Of a stretch of DNA of 64,000 nucleotides, positions 44,058-52,782 are shown piece by piece. Numbering within the stretch: position 1 is the stretch's first letter; every line of letters begins with the position of its first letter. The stretch comes from Mesorhizobium sp. M7A.F.Ca.US.008.03.1.1 (GTDB lineage Bacteria; Pseudomonadota; Alphaproteobacteria; Rhizobiales; Rhizobiaceae). Position numbers and translations under genes: made by a program. Under the pieces are notes generated by a model. That model had not been told where the DNA came from and did not search any database. It worked only from the letters and a program-made list of their open reading frames with translations. The stretch lies in contig NZ_RZRU01000008.1 of the NCBI RefSeq assembly GCF_003997495.1, forward strand, positions 47,905-111,904, read 5' to 3'.

Positions 44058-44192
44058 TCAGGCGACGAAGCCAAGGCGCGCCGCATTCATGGCGCCGGTC
44101 TGGCCGGGCATGGTGTTGGCAAGACGCTGACGCTCGAGAGCGGTGGTCAGGTTCATTTCGCGGCGGGCAAAGAGGCGTGCAAAAAGCTTCAT
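44058..44192 (-). CDS. Very small Arg-rich protein (44 residues)
   Basis: An open frame of 44 codons with a strong ribosome-binding site (GGAG six bases before the ATG at 44192) and a terminator downstream, both of which argue that it is real. The protein opens MKLFARLFARREMNL and is basic and amphipathic in its first half, without cysteines. It is not a clear DUF1127 member but shares that family's size and arginine content. Function unknown; membrane-surface or RNA association would be guesses. Confidence 0.68.
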   Translation of the reverse strand: MKLFARLFARREMNLTTALERQRLANTMPGQTGAMNAARLGFVA

Positions 44193-44531
44193 AATCATCT
44201 CCATTTGTTGCTCAGACGGGTCGCCTTCGCTTGATGGAGTGGGGCAGCTCGTTTGCTGGCGCTGATATAGGTTTGTGTAAGCAGAAACTAAATCGCAAAA
44301 GCGAAGCGCTTGATATGAAATGCGACATCGATTGCGACAGATTTGGGCAAGGTGCCCAAAATTTACGATTGTTTACAAGGCATTAATTGGAAGCAGGAGC
44401 TGCTATGCGGCTTTCTCATATGCGTCATGCGCCGGCGACATGGCTCCAAAAACTCATTTGAATACAAATGAAACAGAGAAGGCCTGCCGGGCGGGCTGCG
44501 CGGCAGGCCTTCAGCACATGGTACACACGAT
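44193..44531. other. Intergenic region with repeated motifs and a possible 18-codon frame
   Basis: No gene above 20 codons is seen in this 339-base A/T-richer stretch. It holds two direct copies of TGCGACA (44321-44327 and 44333-44339), a perfect inverted repeat TTTGGGCA-agg-TGCCCAAA (44342-44360), and an 18-codon frame at 44405-44461 preceded by AGGAG. That frame starts MRLSHMRHAP and could be a leader peptide or chance. The terminator of the DUF1127 gene lies at its right end. Confidence 0.5.
44479..44511 (-). terminator. Terminator downstream of the first DUF1127 gene
   Basis: AAGGCCTGCCG and CGGCAGGCCTT (arms 44479-44489 and 44501-44511) form an 11-bp perfect stem with an 11-base loop. 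On the minus strand it is followed by CTCTGTTTC, a modest T-rich tail, about 20 bases after the gene's stop. Confidence 0.6.
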
Positions 44532-44717
44532 CTACTTTGCTCCAGCCCAGGATCCGATGCCATTGCGAGTACCGGTCTTGGTGTCGGACGCTTCAGGCCA
44601 GCCGATATCCTTCTGCAGTTCGATCGGCAGGGAGCGGATGGCGCGCTCGGTCTGATAGCGGGCGCGGGCCGCGCTGAATTCGGTCGCGATGCGACCGAGG
44701 GACGACAGGATAGACAT
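44532..44717 (-). CDS. DUF1127 protein, copy 1
   Basis: A 61-residue protein whose C-terminal half carries the DUF1127 core (RAIRSLPIELQKDIGWPE), an amphipathic arginine-rich helix with the DIGW-type ending. GGAG lies six bases before the ATG. DUF1127 proteins in alphaproteobacteria have been linked to phosphate, RNA and carbon metabolism, but the role of this copy is unknown. It is a single-gene unit with a terminator. Confidence 0.87.
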   Translation of the reverse strand: MSILSSLGRIATEFSAARARYQTERAIRSLPIELQKDIGWPEASDTKTGTRNGIGSWAGAK

Positions 44718-44920
44718 TTCATTCTCCTTTGGTGGCGAGTTGGTTACGTCGGGTCTGTTTCAACTTCATTTCGTGTCGAATGCAGGTCTGTGTCGGGGTC
44801 GTTTCATGGCTGCTTGTGGCAGCAACCTGCCTCGATGGAGTTGACTATCCTCCCAATCTGATGTTCAATCAAACGAAATGGAATGATGCTTTGTATCAGA
44901 AAAATTGAAGGTCGGTTCCC

Positions 44921-45820
44921 ATGAACGCCCCGCTCAATCATCCGCTGCCGCTGCTCGATCTCGACGTTTTGCGCACTTTCGTCGCGATTGCCGAGACCGG
45001 CAGCTTTACCACCGCAGCCAATGCCGTCTACCGCACGCCGTCGGCCGTCTCCATGCAGATCAAGAAGCTGGAGGATATTCTCGGCCGCTCGGTGTTCGCC
45101 CGCGACGCCCGTTCGGTGTCGCTGACCACGGACGGCGAAATGCTGCTCGGCTATGCCCGCCGGCTGCTGTCGATCAACCGCGAGGTGGTGTCGAAGTTCA
45201 TCATTCCCGAGATTGTCGGTGTGGTGCGACTTGGTTCGCCGGACGATTACGGCGAGCGCGTGCTGCCGCATGTGCTGAAGCGTTTTGCGCAGTCGCATCC
45301 GTCGATCGCCGTTGACGTCACCATCGACCAGAGCAGCAATTTGCGCCGGCGCATGGACGACCGGGCGCTCGACATCACGCTGTTGACCAATTCCTACAAG
45401 ACCAGCGCGCTCGGCGCCGAGGTGCTGCTGACCGAGCCGATCGTCTGGGCCGGCGCCAAGGGCGGCTGCGCGCATCTGCGCGAGCCGTTGCCGGTGTCGC
45501 TTTGGGAAGAGGGCTGCGCCTGGCGCGCCGGAGCGCTCGATGCGCTTGGCCGGGAGGGCCGCAACTACCGCATCGCCTATATGAGTGCGCACACGGCCGG
45601 CCAGCGCGCCGCGATCATGTCCGATCTCGCCGTGGCGCCGTTGCCGAAGTCGTTCCTCGGCAATGACATGGTCGAACTCTGCCCGAAGGACGGCATGCCC
45701 GACATTGGGACCTACAATCTGGCGATGGTGGTGGCGCCGGACGCCAGCGCCCCGGTCAAGGCCGTTGCCGACCACATTCGCGCGACTTTCGAAGTCTTCC
45801 GGGAAACCGGCAAGTTCTGA
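44921..45820 (+). CDS. LysR-family transcriptional regulator
   Basis: A 299-residue regulator. The winged helix-turn-helix spans about residues 14-74 (core TGSFTTAANAVYRTPSAVSMQ), and the periplasmic-binding-protein-like effector domain covers about 95-290. It is followed by a convergent hydrolase gene with a 27-base gap. About 200 bases separate it from the divergent DUF1127 gene, so it may control that gene or itself; the inducer is unknown. Confidence 0.9.
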   Translation: MNAPLNHPLPLLDLDVLRTFVAIAETGSFTTAANAVYRTPSAVSMQIKKLEDILGRSVFARDARSVSLTTDGEMLLGYARRLLSINREVVSKFIIPEIVGVVRLGSPDDYGERVLPHVLKRFAQSHPSIAVDVTIDQSSNLRRRMDDRALDITLLTNSYKTSALGAEVLLTEPIVWAGAKGGCAHLREPLPVSLWEEGCAWRAGALDALGREGRNYRIAYMSAHTAGQRAAIMSDLAVAPLPKSFLGNDMVELCPKDGMPDIGTYNLAMVVAPDASAPVKAVADHIRATFEVFRETGKF

Positions 45821-45847
45821 CCGGCTGGTAAGGATGATAATATAGAG

Positions 45848-46795
45848 CTACTCCGCCGCTTCGGCGGGGCGCTCTTCAGTCCTTATTCTCGTGTCTTGCA
45901 CGATCCGGCTCTCCCCGAGAAATTCGACGATGCGCTCGCGGGCGCGCCGCGCTTCCGGCATGTCGATCAGCGGCCAGACGTGGAACATGCCTTCCTCATA
46001 GACAAGATCGATTTCAACGCCGGCGGCGCGGGCTTTTTCGGCGAAGATCAGATTGTCGGGAGTCAAAAGATCGCGCGAGCCGGTCAAAAGCAGTGTTCTT
46101 GGCAGCACTGACAGATCTCCATAGACCGGGCTGATATGCCAGTCGCTGGGATCGATGCCGGCACTGTACAGACGAATTGCCTCTCGTCCGCCAGCTATGC
46201 CCAGCCAAGGGTCGTTGCGTTCCGCCTCGAACACTGCGGGATTGGTAAGCGACACGTCAAGACCCGGCGAAATGAGCACATGCCGCGACGGCAGGGACAG
46301 TCCTTCTTCGGCGGCCATCATGGTCAGGACCACAGCCATATTGCCGCCGGCGGAATCGCCCATGAAGACGATGTCTTCGGCCTCCGTCTCGGCGAGCATC
46401 TGCCGGTAGACATCGCCAACCATTCCGAACATGGCATGGAAATCGTGTTCGGGGGCGATTGGATAGATCGGCACCGTGATTGCGTAGCCCAATCGATCCG
46501 CCATGTCGGCGATCAGGTGCCAATGATAGGGCGTGATTTCAAAGACATAGGCGCCGCCGTGCAAGTAGAGAATCCGCTTCTGCTCGTCGGCTCTGGGGGC
46601 GATTTCGTAGACAGGAAAGCCGTCCACGGTATGTGTCTGGATGTCGAGACGCTGATACAGCGAGGCGGGCGGCCGGTGGTTCTCGGTCTTGCGCGCGGCC
46701 GCGATCCAGCGCTGCAGATTTTCCGGACTGGCAAATGCCTGCTTACGGCTGTGCCGCAGGACAAAAGACACGACATGGCTTTTCAAGCTTGGCAT
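45848..46795 (-). CDS. Alpha/beta hydrolase, hormone-sensitive-lipase (HSL) family
   Basis: A 315-residue esterase/lipase. The oxyanion-hole motif HGGA is at 79-82 and the nucleophile motif GDSAGG at 146-151 with Ser148; an aspartate in the TGSRDLLTPDN segment and a histidine in EGMFHVWP complete the triad. It would hydrolyse short-chain esters in the cytosol. It stands alone and is convergent with the LysR gene. Confidence 0.88.
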   Translation of the reverse strand: MPSLKSHVVSFVLRHSRKQAFASPENLQRWIAAARKTENHRPPASLYQRLDIQTHTVDGFPVYEIAPRADEQKRILYLHGGAYVFEITPYHWHLIADMADRLGYAITVPIYPIAPEHDFHAMFGMVGDVYRQMLAETEAEDIVFMGDSAGGNMAVVLTMMAAEEGLSLPSRHVLISPGLDVSLTNPAVFEAERNDPWLGIAGGREAIRLYSAGIDPSDWHISPVYGDLSVLPRTLLLTGSRDLLTPDNLIFAEKARAAGVEIDLVYEEGMFHVWPLIDMPEARRARERIVEFLGESRIVQDTRIRTEERPAEAAE

Positions 46796-47024
46796 GCGGA
46801 TACACGAACTTCGGCCAAAGCCGACTAAGAGAACCCCCTAAATTGGAAGATCGTGCCGTGGCTGAAAATGTCAAGATTTACGCCCGTGTCTACACGGCGG
46901 TGTGATCCGCGCCGTGGTGGTCAGCGACGCGGTAAAAGTGCGGCACGCAGCCGGTTGCTCGTCGCCGGGGACATGCGAGATCCCTGGCGCATGCCGAGCA
47001 ATTTGCATTTGTCGGCGAAGGTCA

Positions 47025-47210
47025 TCAGCGTGCGGCGCTCCAGATGGTGTTGATGAGCGCTGCCTTTTCGCTGGATCGCGGCGATACCGGCCAACCAATA
47101 TCCTTCTGGATTTCAGGCGGCAGACTGTTCAGCAGGCGCCGCGCCTTGCTGCGGTCGTGAGCATTCTTGATGGCCGTGCCATAGCGGCCGAGGCTTTCGA
47201 GCATTGACAT
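47025..47210 (-). CDS. DUF1127 protein, copy 2
   Basis: A 61-residue protein of the same family and length as the one at 44532, with the core RRLLNSLPPEIQKDIGWPV. The two copies also share the opening pattern MS(I/M)L-SLGR and are probably paralogues. GGGAG precedes the ATG. About 185 bases separate it from the end of the corrinoid activator gene; no terminator is obvious. Confidence 0.87.
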   Translation of the reverse strand: MSMLESLGRYGTAIKNAHDRSKARRLLNSLPPEIQKDIGWPVSPRSSEKAALINTIWSAAR

Positions 47211-47396
47211 CGTTGTCTCCCTGGAGCGTTGCGGCGGCTGAAAGATATTTCCTGCCTGCCGTTCGATGCCGGTTGAATGCGCCTGCCATGTATCTGGCCA
47301 ATTTCACGAAAACAGCGTTTTTGTTTCCGGATCAAGCGATGCGGAAACATTTGCATGCAAACGAGTTTGGAAAGACGGCGGCTCGAGCGCGGCCGC

Positions 47397-49490
47397 CTAT
47401 TCCCGGCCGCGCCGCCGCCCCTCGTGGCCTTCGCGCGAACGCCGGCGCGGGGTGGCGTCACCGACGACGCCGTCCTCGCTGACCGTCTTGCGCGGCGGCA
47501 ATTTCACCGCCGCCGACAGCTTCGGGAACGGATCGACCTTGTTGGGCAGCGCCATGGCGTAGACGAAATGCTCCTGGAATTTCGGTTCCAGCGCCGTCTC
47601 GATCTTCTCGATCTTGCTGACCGTGTCCTCGATCTCGCGGCGATAGCCGCGATTGAGCAGCGCCATACGGGCGCCGGCACCGGCGGCGTTGCCGACGGCC
47701 GAGACCTTGTCGAGGTCGCAATCCGGGATCAGGCCGAGCACCATGGCGTATTTCGGATCGATGAAGGAGCCGAAGGCGCCGGCGAAATGAATGCGGTCGA
47801 CATGCTCGGTATTCTGCTTTTCCATCAACAGCTTGGTGCCGGCATAAAGCGCTGCCTTGGCAAGCTGGATGGCGCGCACGTCGGTCTGGGTGATGGTGAT
47901 CTTCGGCCCATCTTCCGTCAATGCGGCGGAGCCTTCCTTCAGCACATAGGAGAAGGTGCGGCCGTTGGCGGTGACGCGCGGCGAGCGGGCCGAAAGTCCG
48001 CCGTCGATGACGCCGTCTTCGGAAATGATGCCGGCGAGATACATCTCCGCCACCACTTCGATGATGCCGGAACCGCAGATGCCGGTGACGCCGGTTGCCT
48101 GGACGCTTTCCAGGAAGCCCGGCTCGTCGGACCACAGCTCAGAGCCGATGACGCGGTATTTCGGCTCCAGCGTATCGGGATCGATGCGCACGCGCTCGAT
48201 GGCGCCGGGTGCTGCCCGCTGGCCGCCGGAGATTTCGGCACCCTCGAAGGCAGGGCCGGTGGGCGAGGAGGCCGCAACCACCCGCTGGCGATTGCCGAGT
48301 ACGATCTCTGCATTGGTGCCGACATCGACGATCAGCATCATCTCGTCCTGGCGATGCGGGCCTTCCGACAGCGTCACCGCCGCCGCGTCCGCTCCGACAT
48401 GGCCGGCGATGCAAGGCAGCATGTAGAGCCTGGCGCCCTGGTTGAGCTTCAGGCCGATGTCGGATGCCTTGATGTGCACCGCACCTGAGACGGCCAGAGC
48501 AAAGGGCGCGCCGCCAAGCTCGGTCGGATCGATGCCGAGGAACAGATGATGCATGATCGGATTGCCGACGAAGACGCTGTCCAGGATGTCGTTGCGCTGC
48601 ACATTGCCTTCGGCGCAGACCTTGTCGACGAGACCCGAGATCGCCTCACGCACGGCGACCGTCATGCCTTCGCGGCCGTCCGGGTTCATCATCACATAGG
48701 AGACGCGACTCATCAGATCCTCGCCGAAGCGGATCTGCGGGTTCGACGTACCCGACGAGGCTGCGACGCGGCCCGACAGCAGCGACACCAGATGCATGGC
48801 AATGGTGGTCGAGCCGATGTCGCAAGCCAGCCCATAGGCTTCGTTCTTGAGGCCGGGCCACAGCGCCACGACGCGCGCTGTCTCGCTGTCGGCATCCTTG
48901 TAGATGGCGGCGGTCGCGGTCCAGTTGCCCTTGCGCAGGATGCCTTGCACCTGCGGCAGCAGATAAAAATCGAAATCGAGGCTTTTCAGGCCCCAATCGT
49001 GCATCAGCGCGATCTTCAGGCGGTCGAGATCGCCCAGCGGCTTGTGCATGTCGGGTTCTTCGATCTCGACATAGCACATGCGGATCGCCGCATCGCGGGC
49101 GATCACTCTCGTGTCGGCATCCTTGCGGATGGTCTGCGCGTTGATAACCGTGTCCTGCGGCACGTCGATGACGAGGTCGCCGAGGATCTGCGCCGAGCAG
49201 GAGAGGCGGCGCCGTTCGGGCAGGCCGCGGACGCGCTCATAGCGCTCTTCCTTGGCGCCCTTGGGCGTAATGTGGTCGTTGGAGGAGGTGATCTTGTGCT
49301 TGGCAAAATTGCCTTCCTGCACCTCGATCTGGCAGCGCCCACAGGTGGCACGTCCGCCACACACACTTTCGACATAGACGCCGAGCTGGCGCGCGGCATC
49401 GAGCACGGGCGTTCCGACTGGAAAACGCCCGCGCTTGCCGGACGGCATGAACAGCACGAGCGGATCGGTGATGTTGGCAGGTGAATTCAC
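47397..49490 (-). CDS. RACo-type reductive activator of corrinoid proteins (2Fe-2S plus ASKHA/DUF4445)
   Basis: ATP-dependent activator that returns oxidised cob(II)alamin on a corrinoid protein to cob(I). About 697 residues. The N-terminal ferredoxin domain has four cysteines (about 44, 50, 53 and 98), the first three in CGGRATCGRC. After a linker domain the ASKHA ATPase begins at DIGSTTIAMH near 224 and contains DVGTNAEIVLGN. The last 18 or so residues form a charged tail with RRRSREGHEGRRRGRE. The GTG at 49490 gives the usual N-terminus; an ATG at 49550 overlaps the upstream methyltransferase gene by 50 bases. It follows the methyltransferase in one operon. Confidence 0.89.
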   Translation of the reverse strand: MNSPANITDPLVLFMPSGKRGRFPVGTPVLDAARQLGVYVESVCGGRATCGRCQIEVQEGNFAKHKITSSNDHITPKGAKEERYERVRGLPERRRLSCSAQILGDLVIDVPQDTVINAQTIRKDADTRVIARDAAIRMCYVEIEEPDMHKPLGDLDRLKIALMHDWGLKSLDFDFYLLPQVQGILRKGNWTATAAIYKDADSETARVVALWPGLKNEAYGLACDIGSTTIAMHLVSLLSGRVAASSGTSNPQIRFGEDLMSRVSYVMMNPDGREGMTVAVREAISGLVDKVCAEGNVQRNDILDSVFVGNPIMHHLFLGIDPTELGGAPFALAVSGAVHIKASDIGLKLNQGARLYMLPCIAGHVGADAAAVTLSEGPHRQDEMMLIVDVGTNAEIVLGNRQRVVAASSPTGPAFEGAEISGGQRAAPGAIERVRIDPDTLEPKYRVIGSELWSDEPGFLESVQATGVTGICGSGIIEVVAEMYLAGIISEDGVIDGGLSARSPRVTANGRTFSYVLKEGSAALTEDGPKITITQTDVRAIQLAKAALYAGTKLLMEKQNTEHVDRIHFAGAFGSFIDPKYAMVLGLIPDCDLDKVSAVGNAAGAGARMALLNRGYRREIEDTVSKIEKIETALEPKFQEHFVYAMALPNKVDPFPKLSAAVKLPPRKTVSEDGVVGDATPRRRSREGHEGRRRGRE

Positions 49491-49500
49491 GATTGCGCGC

Positions 49501-50475
49501 TTATCCTCGGCCCATCCGGGCTTCACGGCCGCCACGGCGGCGACCGCCATTGTTGGCGCCGTCGCCCGGCGCGTTGACTTGCGTCGGGGCGGCGACCGCC
49601 TGGCCGCCTTCGGCCGGCTTGTAGTCCTTGTAGGTGCGGATCCAGTTGGTGCAGTTCTCGTCGGTGCCGTTCAGCACATTGGCGCCGCGCACGGCTTCCA
49701 TTTCCTGCGGACGCACCGGGTTCATGATGGCTGATGTCATTCCGGCGCCGATCACCATCGGGATGAAGGCGGCGTTGATGCCGTGGCGGTGCGGCAGGCC
49801 GAACGAGATGTTGGACAGGCCGCAGGTTGTGTTGACCTTGAGCTCCTCGCGCAGGCGGCGCAGCAGCGCGAACACCTGGCGACCGGCGTCGCCGAGCGCG
49901 CCGATCGGCATCACCAGCGGGTCGACGACGACGTCATGCGCCGGAATGCCGAAATCGGCGCAGCGCTGCACGATCTTCTTGGCGACGGCAAAGCGCACGT
50001 CCGGGTCCATCGAAATACCGGTCTCGTCGTTGGAGATGGCGACGACAGGCACGTTGTACTTCTTGACCAGCGGCAGGATGGCTTCGAGCTTTTCTTCCTC
50101 GCCGGTGACGGAGTTGACCAGCGGGCGGCCCTTGGCAACCTTCAGTGCGGCTTCGATCGCGGCGGTGACGGAACTGTCGATCGACAGCGGCAGATCGACC
50201 AGCCCTTGCACGATCTCCAGCGTCTGCACCAAAAGGCCGGGTTCGGTCTCGTTCGGATTGACCGAGGTGACGCCGGCGTTGACGTCGAGCATGGTGGCGC
50301 CGCAGGCTGCCTGCTCCAATGCGTCCCTGATGACGGTCTCGAAATTGCCCGCGATCATCTCGGCGGCCAGCTTCTTGCGGCCGGTCGGGTTGATGCGTTC
50401 ACCGATCACGCAGAACGGCTGGTCGAAGCCGATGATGATTTCTCGTGTCGCCGAAGCGACGATGGTACGGGTCAT
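49501..50475 (-). CDS. Methylcorrinoid:tetrahydrofolate methyltransferase (pterin-binding, DHPS-like)
   Basis: A 324-residue TIM-barrel methyltransferase of the pterin-binding family (AcsE, MetH and MtgA-type). VIGERINPTGRKK near residue 24 and MLDVNAG near 65 are the pterin-binding hallmarks, and PLSIDSS follows. It would move the methyl group from the methylated corrinoid protein to tetrahydrofolate. The C-terminus is an Arg/Gly-rich tail ending GGREARMGRG. The ATG at 50475 is preferred; the in-frame extension upstream covers the palindrome at 50492-50513, which is a candidate operator. The corrinoid activator gene follows directly. Confidence 0.88.
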   Translation of the reverse strand: MTRTIVASATREIIIGFDQPFCVIGERINPTGRKKLAAEMIAGNFETVIRDALEQAACGATMLDVNAGVTSVNPNETEPGLLVQTLEIVQGLVDLPLSIDSSVTAAIEAALKVAKGRPLVNSVTGEEEKLEAILPLVKKYNVPVVAISNDETGISMDPDVRFAVAKKIVQRCADFGIPAHDVVVDPLVMPIGALGDAGRQVFALLRRLREELKVNTTCGLSNISFGLPHRHGINAAFIPMVIGAGMTSAIMNPVRPQEMEAVRGANVLNGTDENCTNWIRTYKDYKPAEGGQAVAAPTQVNAPGDGANNGGRRRGGREARMGRG

Positions 50476-50491
50476 GAATTCTCTCCGCCGT

Positions 50492-50513
50492 GATATAAAG
50501 ATTTCTTTATATC
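50492..50513. promoter_or_regulatory. Perfect palindrome upstream of the methyltransferase-RACo operon, SahR-like
   Basis: GATATAAAG-attt-CTTTATATC is a 9-bp perfect inverted repeat with a four-base spacer, 17 bases before the methyltransferase ATG. From memory it resembles operators of SahR, the ArsR-type repressor of methionine-cycle genes in proteobacteria, which respond to S-adenosylhomocysteine. The resemblance is not verified here. It would tie this operon to the methyl-cycle state. Confidence 0.6.
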
Positions 50514-50556
50514 GTTGTCTGTTTTCGTTCAAGCGAATGGGTGGCCGTCCGCGCCG

Positions 50557-51648
50557 TCAGTGCGCAGTCTTCACCATGTCCACCTGCGTTTCGGTGATGT
50601 CGTCGTGCAAGATGCTGTCGAGCCGGTCGGCGACAAGCTGATCGTCGCGGCGGATCTCACGTTTCCATGGCTGGCGGCCCTTCAGCACGCCCGATTCATC
50701 GACGATCTCGGCAACATATTCTTCCTGCCGGTAGGCCATCACGTGAACGCCGGAAACGCCGGATATTTCCTTCACCTCGTTGATGATGTCGATGCAGAGC
50801 TGCTTGCCTTCCTTTTTCTGGTCCTGGGCGCCTTCCAGCCGCTTGATGACAGAATCGGGAATATGGATGCCCGGCACGTTCGAGCGGATCCATTTGGCCG
50901 TCTTGGCCGAGGCGAGCGGGCCGACGCCGACCAGGATGAAGCATTTTTCGGTGTAGCCGAGGTCGCGCACCTTCTGCATGTAGGTGCGGAACATCGGCAC
51001 GTCGAAGCAATACTGGCTCTGTACGAATTGCGCGCCGGCGGCGATCTTCTTGCCCAGCCGATGCGGACGGAAATCGATCGGCGGCGCGAACGGATTGATC
51101 GCGGCACCCAGGAAAAGCTGCGGCGGCGTCGTCAGCTTGCGGCCGGACAGGAACTTGCCGTTGTCGCGCATGATGCGGCAGGTTTCCAGGAGGGACATGC
51201 AGTCGAGGTCGAACACCGGCTTGGCGCCGGGCTGGTCGCCGGCCTGCACGCCGTCGCCGGTCAGGCACAGCATGTTGGCGACGCCCATGGCGGCACCACC
51301 CAGCACGTCGCCCTGGATGGCGATCCGGTTCTTGTCGCGGCAGGCGATCTGCATGATCGGTGCATAGCCCATGCGGGTCAAAAGCGCACAGATGCCGACC
51401 GACGACATGTGGCAATTGGCGCCCGATGCGTCGACGGCGTTGATGGCGTCGACCCAGCCGTCGAAAATCTTCGCCCGGTTGTAAACGTCCTCGGGATCGG
51501 CACTATCGGGTGGGTTGAGCTCCGTCGTCACCGCGAACTCGCCGCGCCGCAGTACGCGCTCCAGCCGACCGCGCGAGGTGTGGCCGGGCAGGGGTTCGAG
51601 CGGCAGGTGGATGCCGGCCGGGTTCTCGTCGCGCTGGCGGCCGATCAT
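50557..51648 (-). CDS. metF: Methylenetetrahydrofolate reductase family protein (MetF-like)
   Basis: A 363-residue flavin-dependent TIM-barrel enzyme interconverting methylene- and methyl-tetrahydrofolate. Family marks are TTELNPPDSADP near the start, MSSVGICALLTRMG, NMLCLTGDG near residue 127 and AAGAQFVQSQYCFD near 215. It is longer than E. coli MetF. In this operon it probably works in the oxidative direction, turning methyl groups received from the corrinoid into methylene-H4folate, which would need an electron acceptor. It overlaps the metV-like gene by ATGA. An ordinary methionine-synthesis role is the alternative. Confidence 0.9.
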   Translation of the reverse strand: MIGRQRDENPAGIHLPLEPLPGHTSRGRLERVLRRGEFAVTTELNPPDSADPEDVYNRAKIFDGWVDAINAVDASGANCHMSSVGICALLTRMGYAPIMQIACRDKNRIAIQGDVLGGAAMGVANMLCLTGDGVQAGDQPGAKPVFDLDCMSLLETCRIMRDNGKFLSGRKLTTPPQLFLGAAINPFAPPIDFRPHRLGKKIAAGAQFVQSQYCFDVPMFRTYMQKVRDLGYTEKCFILVGVGPLASAKTAKWIRSNVPGIHIPDSVIKRLEGAQDQKKEGKQLCIDIINEVKEISGVSGVHVMAYRQEEYVAEIVDESGVLKGRQPWKREIRRDDQLVADRLDSILHDDITETQVDMVKTAH

Positions 51649-52283
51649 GCCGACGCTCCGGTGTTGGCCGTCTCATTCTTGGCGGCAGCGGCCGCTTCGC
51701 GCGCGGTGGCCGCCTGTGCGGTCACCCGCAGCCAGGCCGAGGTTTCGCGCAGCGACTGGTCGACCGGCTTCTGTACAGTCAGGATCCTGTCGCTGTGCAC
51801 CATGTTCTGCGAGCCTTCCCAGGCCTTGACCCAGACGCAGGGCATATCGGGCTCGACCTCGCAATTGCCGTTGGCGCGGACGCCGCCGCAAGGGCCGTTG
51901 CGCAATTGCTTGGGGCAGTTCATCGGGCAAGACATGCCGGTCGACGACAAGATGCACTGGCCGCACATGCGGCAGTCGAACATGAAGCCCTTGACGCGCT
52001 TCTCGACAAATTTGATCGGTCCTTCGACGCGGCCGTAGCCTATGCCCTTCCACAGCGGATGGAGGAGCAGGAACATATCGGCGAATTTGGCGTAGAACCA
52101 TTCGAGCAGGCGCGAATGCCTGATCGACCAAAGCCGGACCGCAAAGGAACGCTGCACGCGCCGCTGCGGCGACACGTCGGCCGGTTTGTAGTCGGATTTC
52201 GGCGCTGCCTTCTTGACCAGAGTGGCCTGGGTAACTGGCTGGACAACCCTCTGGCCATCCTTGGCAGGAATGGTTTCAGACAT
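51645..52283 (-). CDS. MetV-like protein (MTHFR C-terminal, cysteine-rich domain)
   Basis: A 212-residue protein of the MTHFR_C/MetV group, the zinc- and Fe-S-binding partner of MetF in some C1 pathways. Residues 104-149 hold eight cysteines (104, 107, 110, 119, 123, 132, 141, 149), with CRMCGQCILSSTGMSCPMNC as the core. The first 100 residues are basic with a hydrophobic patch. The ATG at 52283 overlaps the stop of the Virulence_fact gene by eight bases; its own stop overlaps metF by ATGA. It likely forms a complex with MetF and routes electrons in or out of the flavin. Confidence 0.87.
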   Translation of the reverse strand: MSETIPAKDGQRVVQPVTQATLVKKAAPKSDYKPADVSPQRRVQRSFAVRLWSIRHSRLLEWFYAKFADMFLLLHPLWKGIGYGRVEGPIKFVEKRVKGFMFDCRMCGQCILSSTGMSCPMNCPKQLRNGPCGGVRANGNCEVEPDMPCVWVKAWEGSQNMVHSDRILTVQKPVDQSLRETSAWLRVTAQAATAREAAAAAKNETANTGASA

Positions 52284-52578
52284 TTTCTTTGCCGCCCGCC
52301 TTGACCAGCGCGACCAGCCGCTCACGGTCATATTTCGTGTCGATGTCCTGAAAAGCCTTCTCGACCTCGGCCTCGAGGTCGTCGCCGACCGGAATGGGAT
52401 CGGCCTTGCGCCATTCGGCCAGATAGTCGTCGGTGCCGCCGGCGCCGGTGCGCATGGCGCACATGTCGATCGCCTCGGTGAAGCGCAGCGGCAGTTCACG
52501 CTTGGCGTTCTGCCGGCCCTTCTTGACGATGATCTGGGCGGGAATATCGCGCCAGTAGACGACGATCAGGTCGGCCAT
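52276..52578 (-). CDS. Virulence_fact-family protein, first gene of the metV-metF operon
   Basis: A 100-residue protein of the small family named virulence factor for historical reasons. It opens MADLIVVYWRDIPAQIIVKK and has a FTEAIDMCAMRTGAGGTDDY segment. It overlaps the metV-like gene by eight bases, so it is translated with it. No catalytic motif is evident. Its steady company with MetV/MetF suggests an accessory role in methyl-H4folate oxidation; that is inference. Confidence 0.82.
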   Translation of the reverse strand: MADLIVVYWRDIPAQIIVKKGRQNAKRELPLRFTEAIDMCAMRTGAGGTDDYLAEWRKADPIPVGDDLEAEVEKAFQDIDTKYDRERLVALVKAGGKENV

Positions 52579-52782
52579 GAATTCTCACTCCTCGAAGTAT
52601 CGAGCATTGCCGCAAGCGCAGTGGGGCCGCTTGTTATGGGACGACGCGCGCGCATTCAAAAGCGACGCATTTCAATGTCGTAAAATGAAAGGTGCGTTTA
52701 TTCGTTTGCGGCGTCCGCCGGCAGCAGGCTCGACGCGTCGGAAAAGCTGGCGCGCGGCATGCCGTCCGGGACGAAAAACGCG

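Noticed and set aside
44405..44461. 18-codon gene with AGGAG upstream
   Set aside because: Too short to judge by sequence alone, so it is mentioned only within the intergenic region and not called as a gene.
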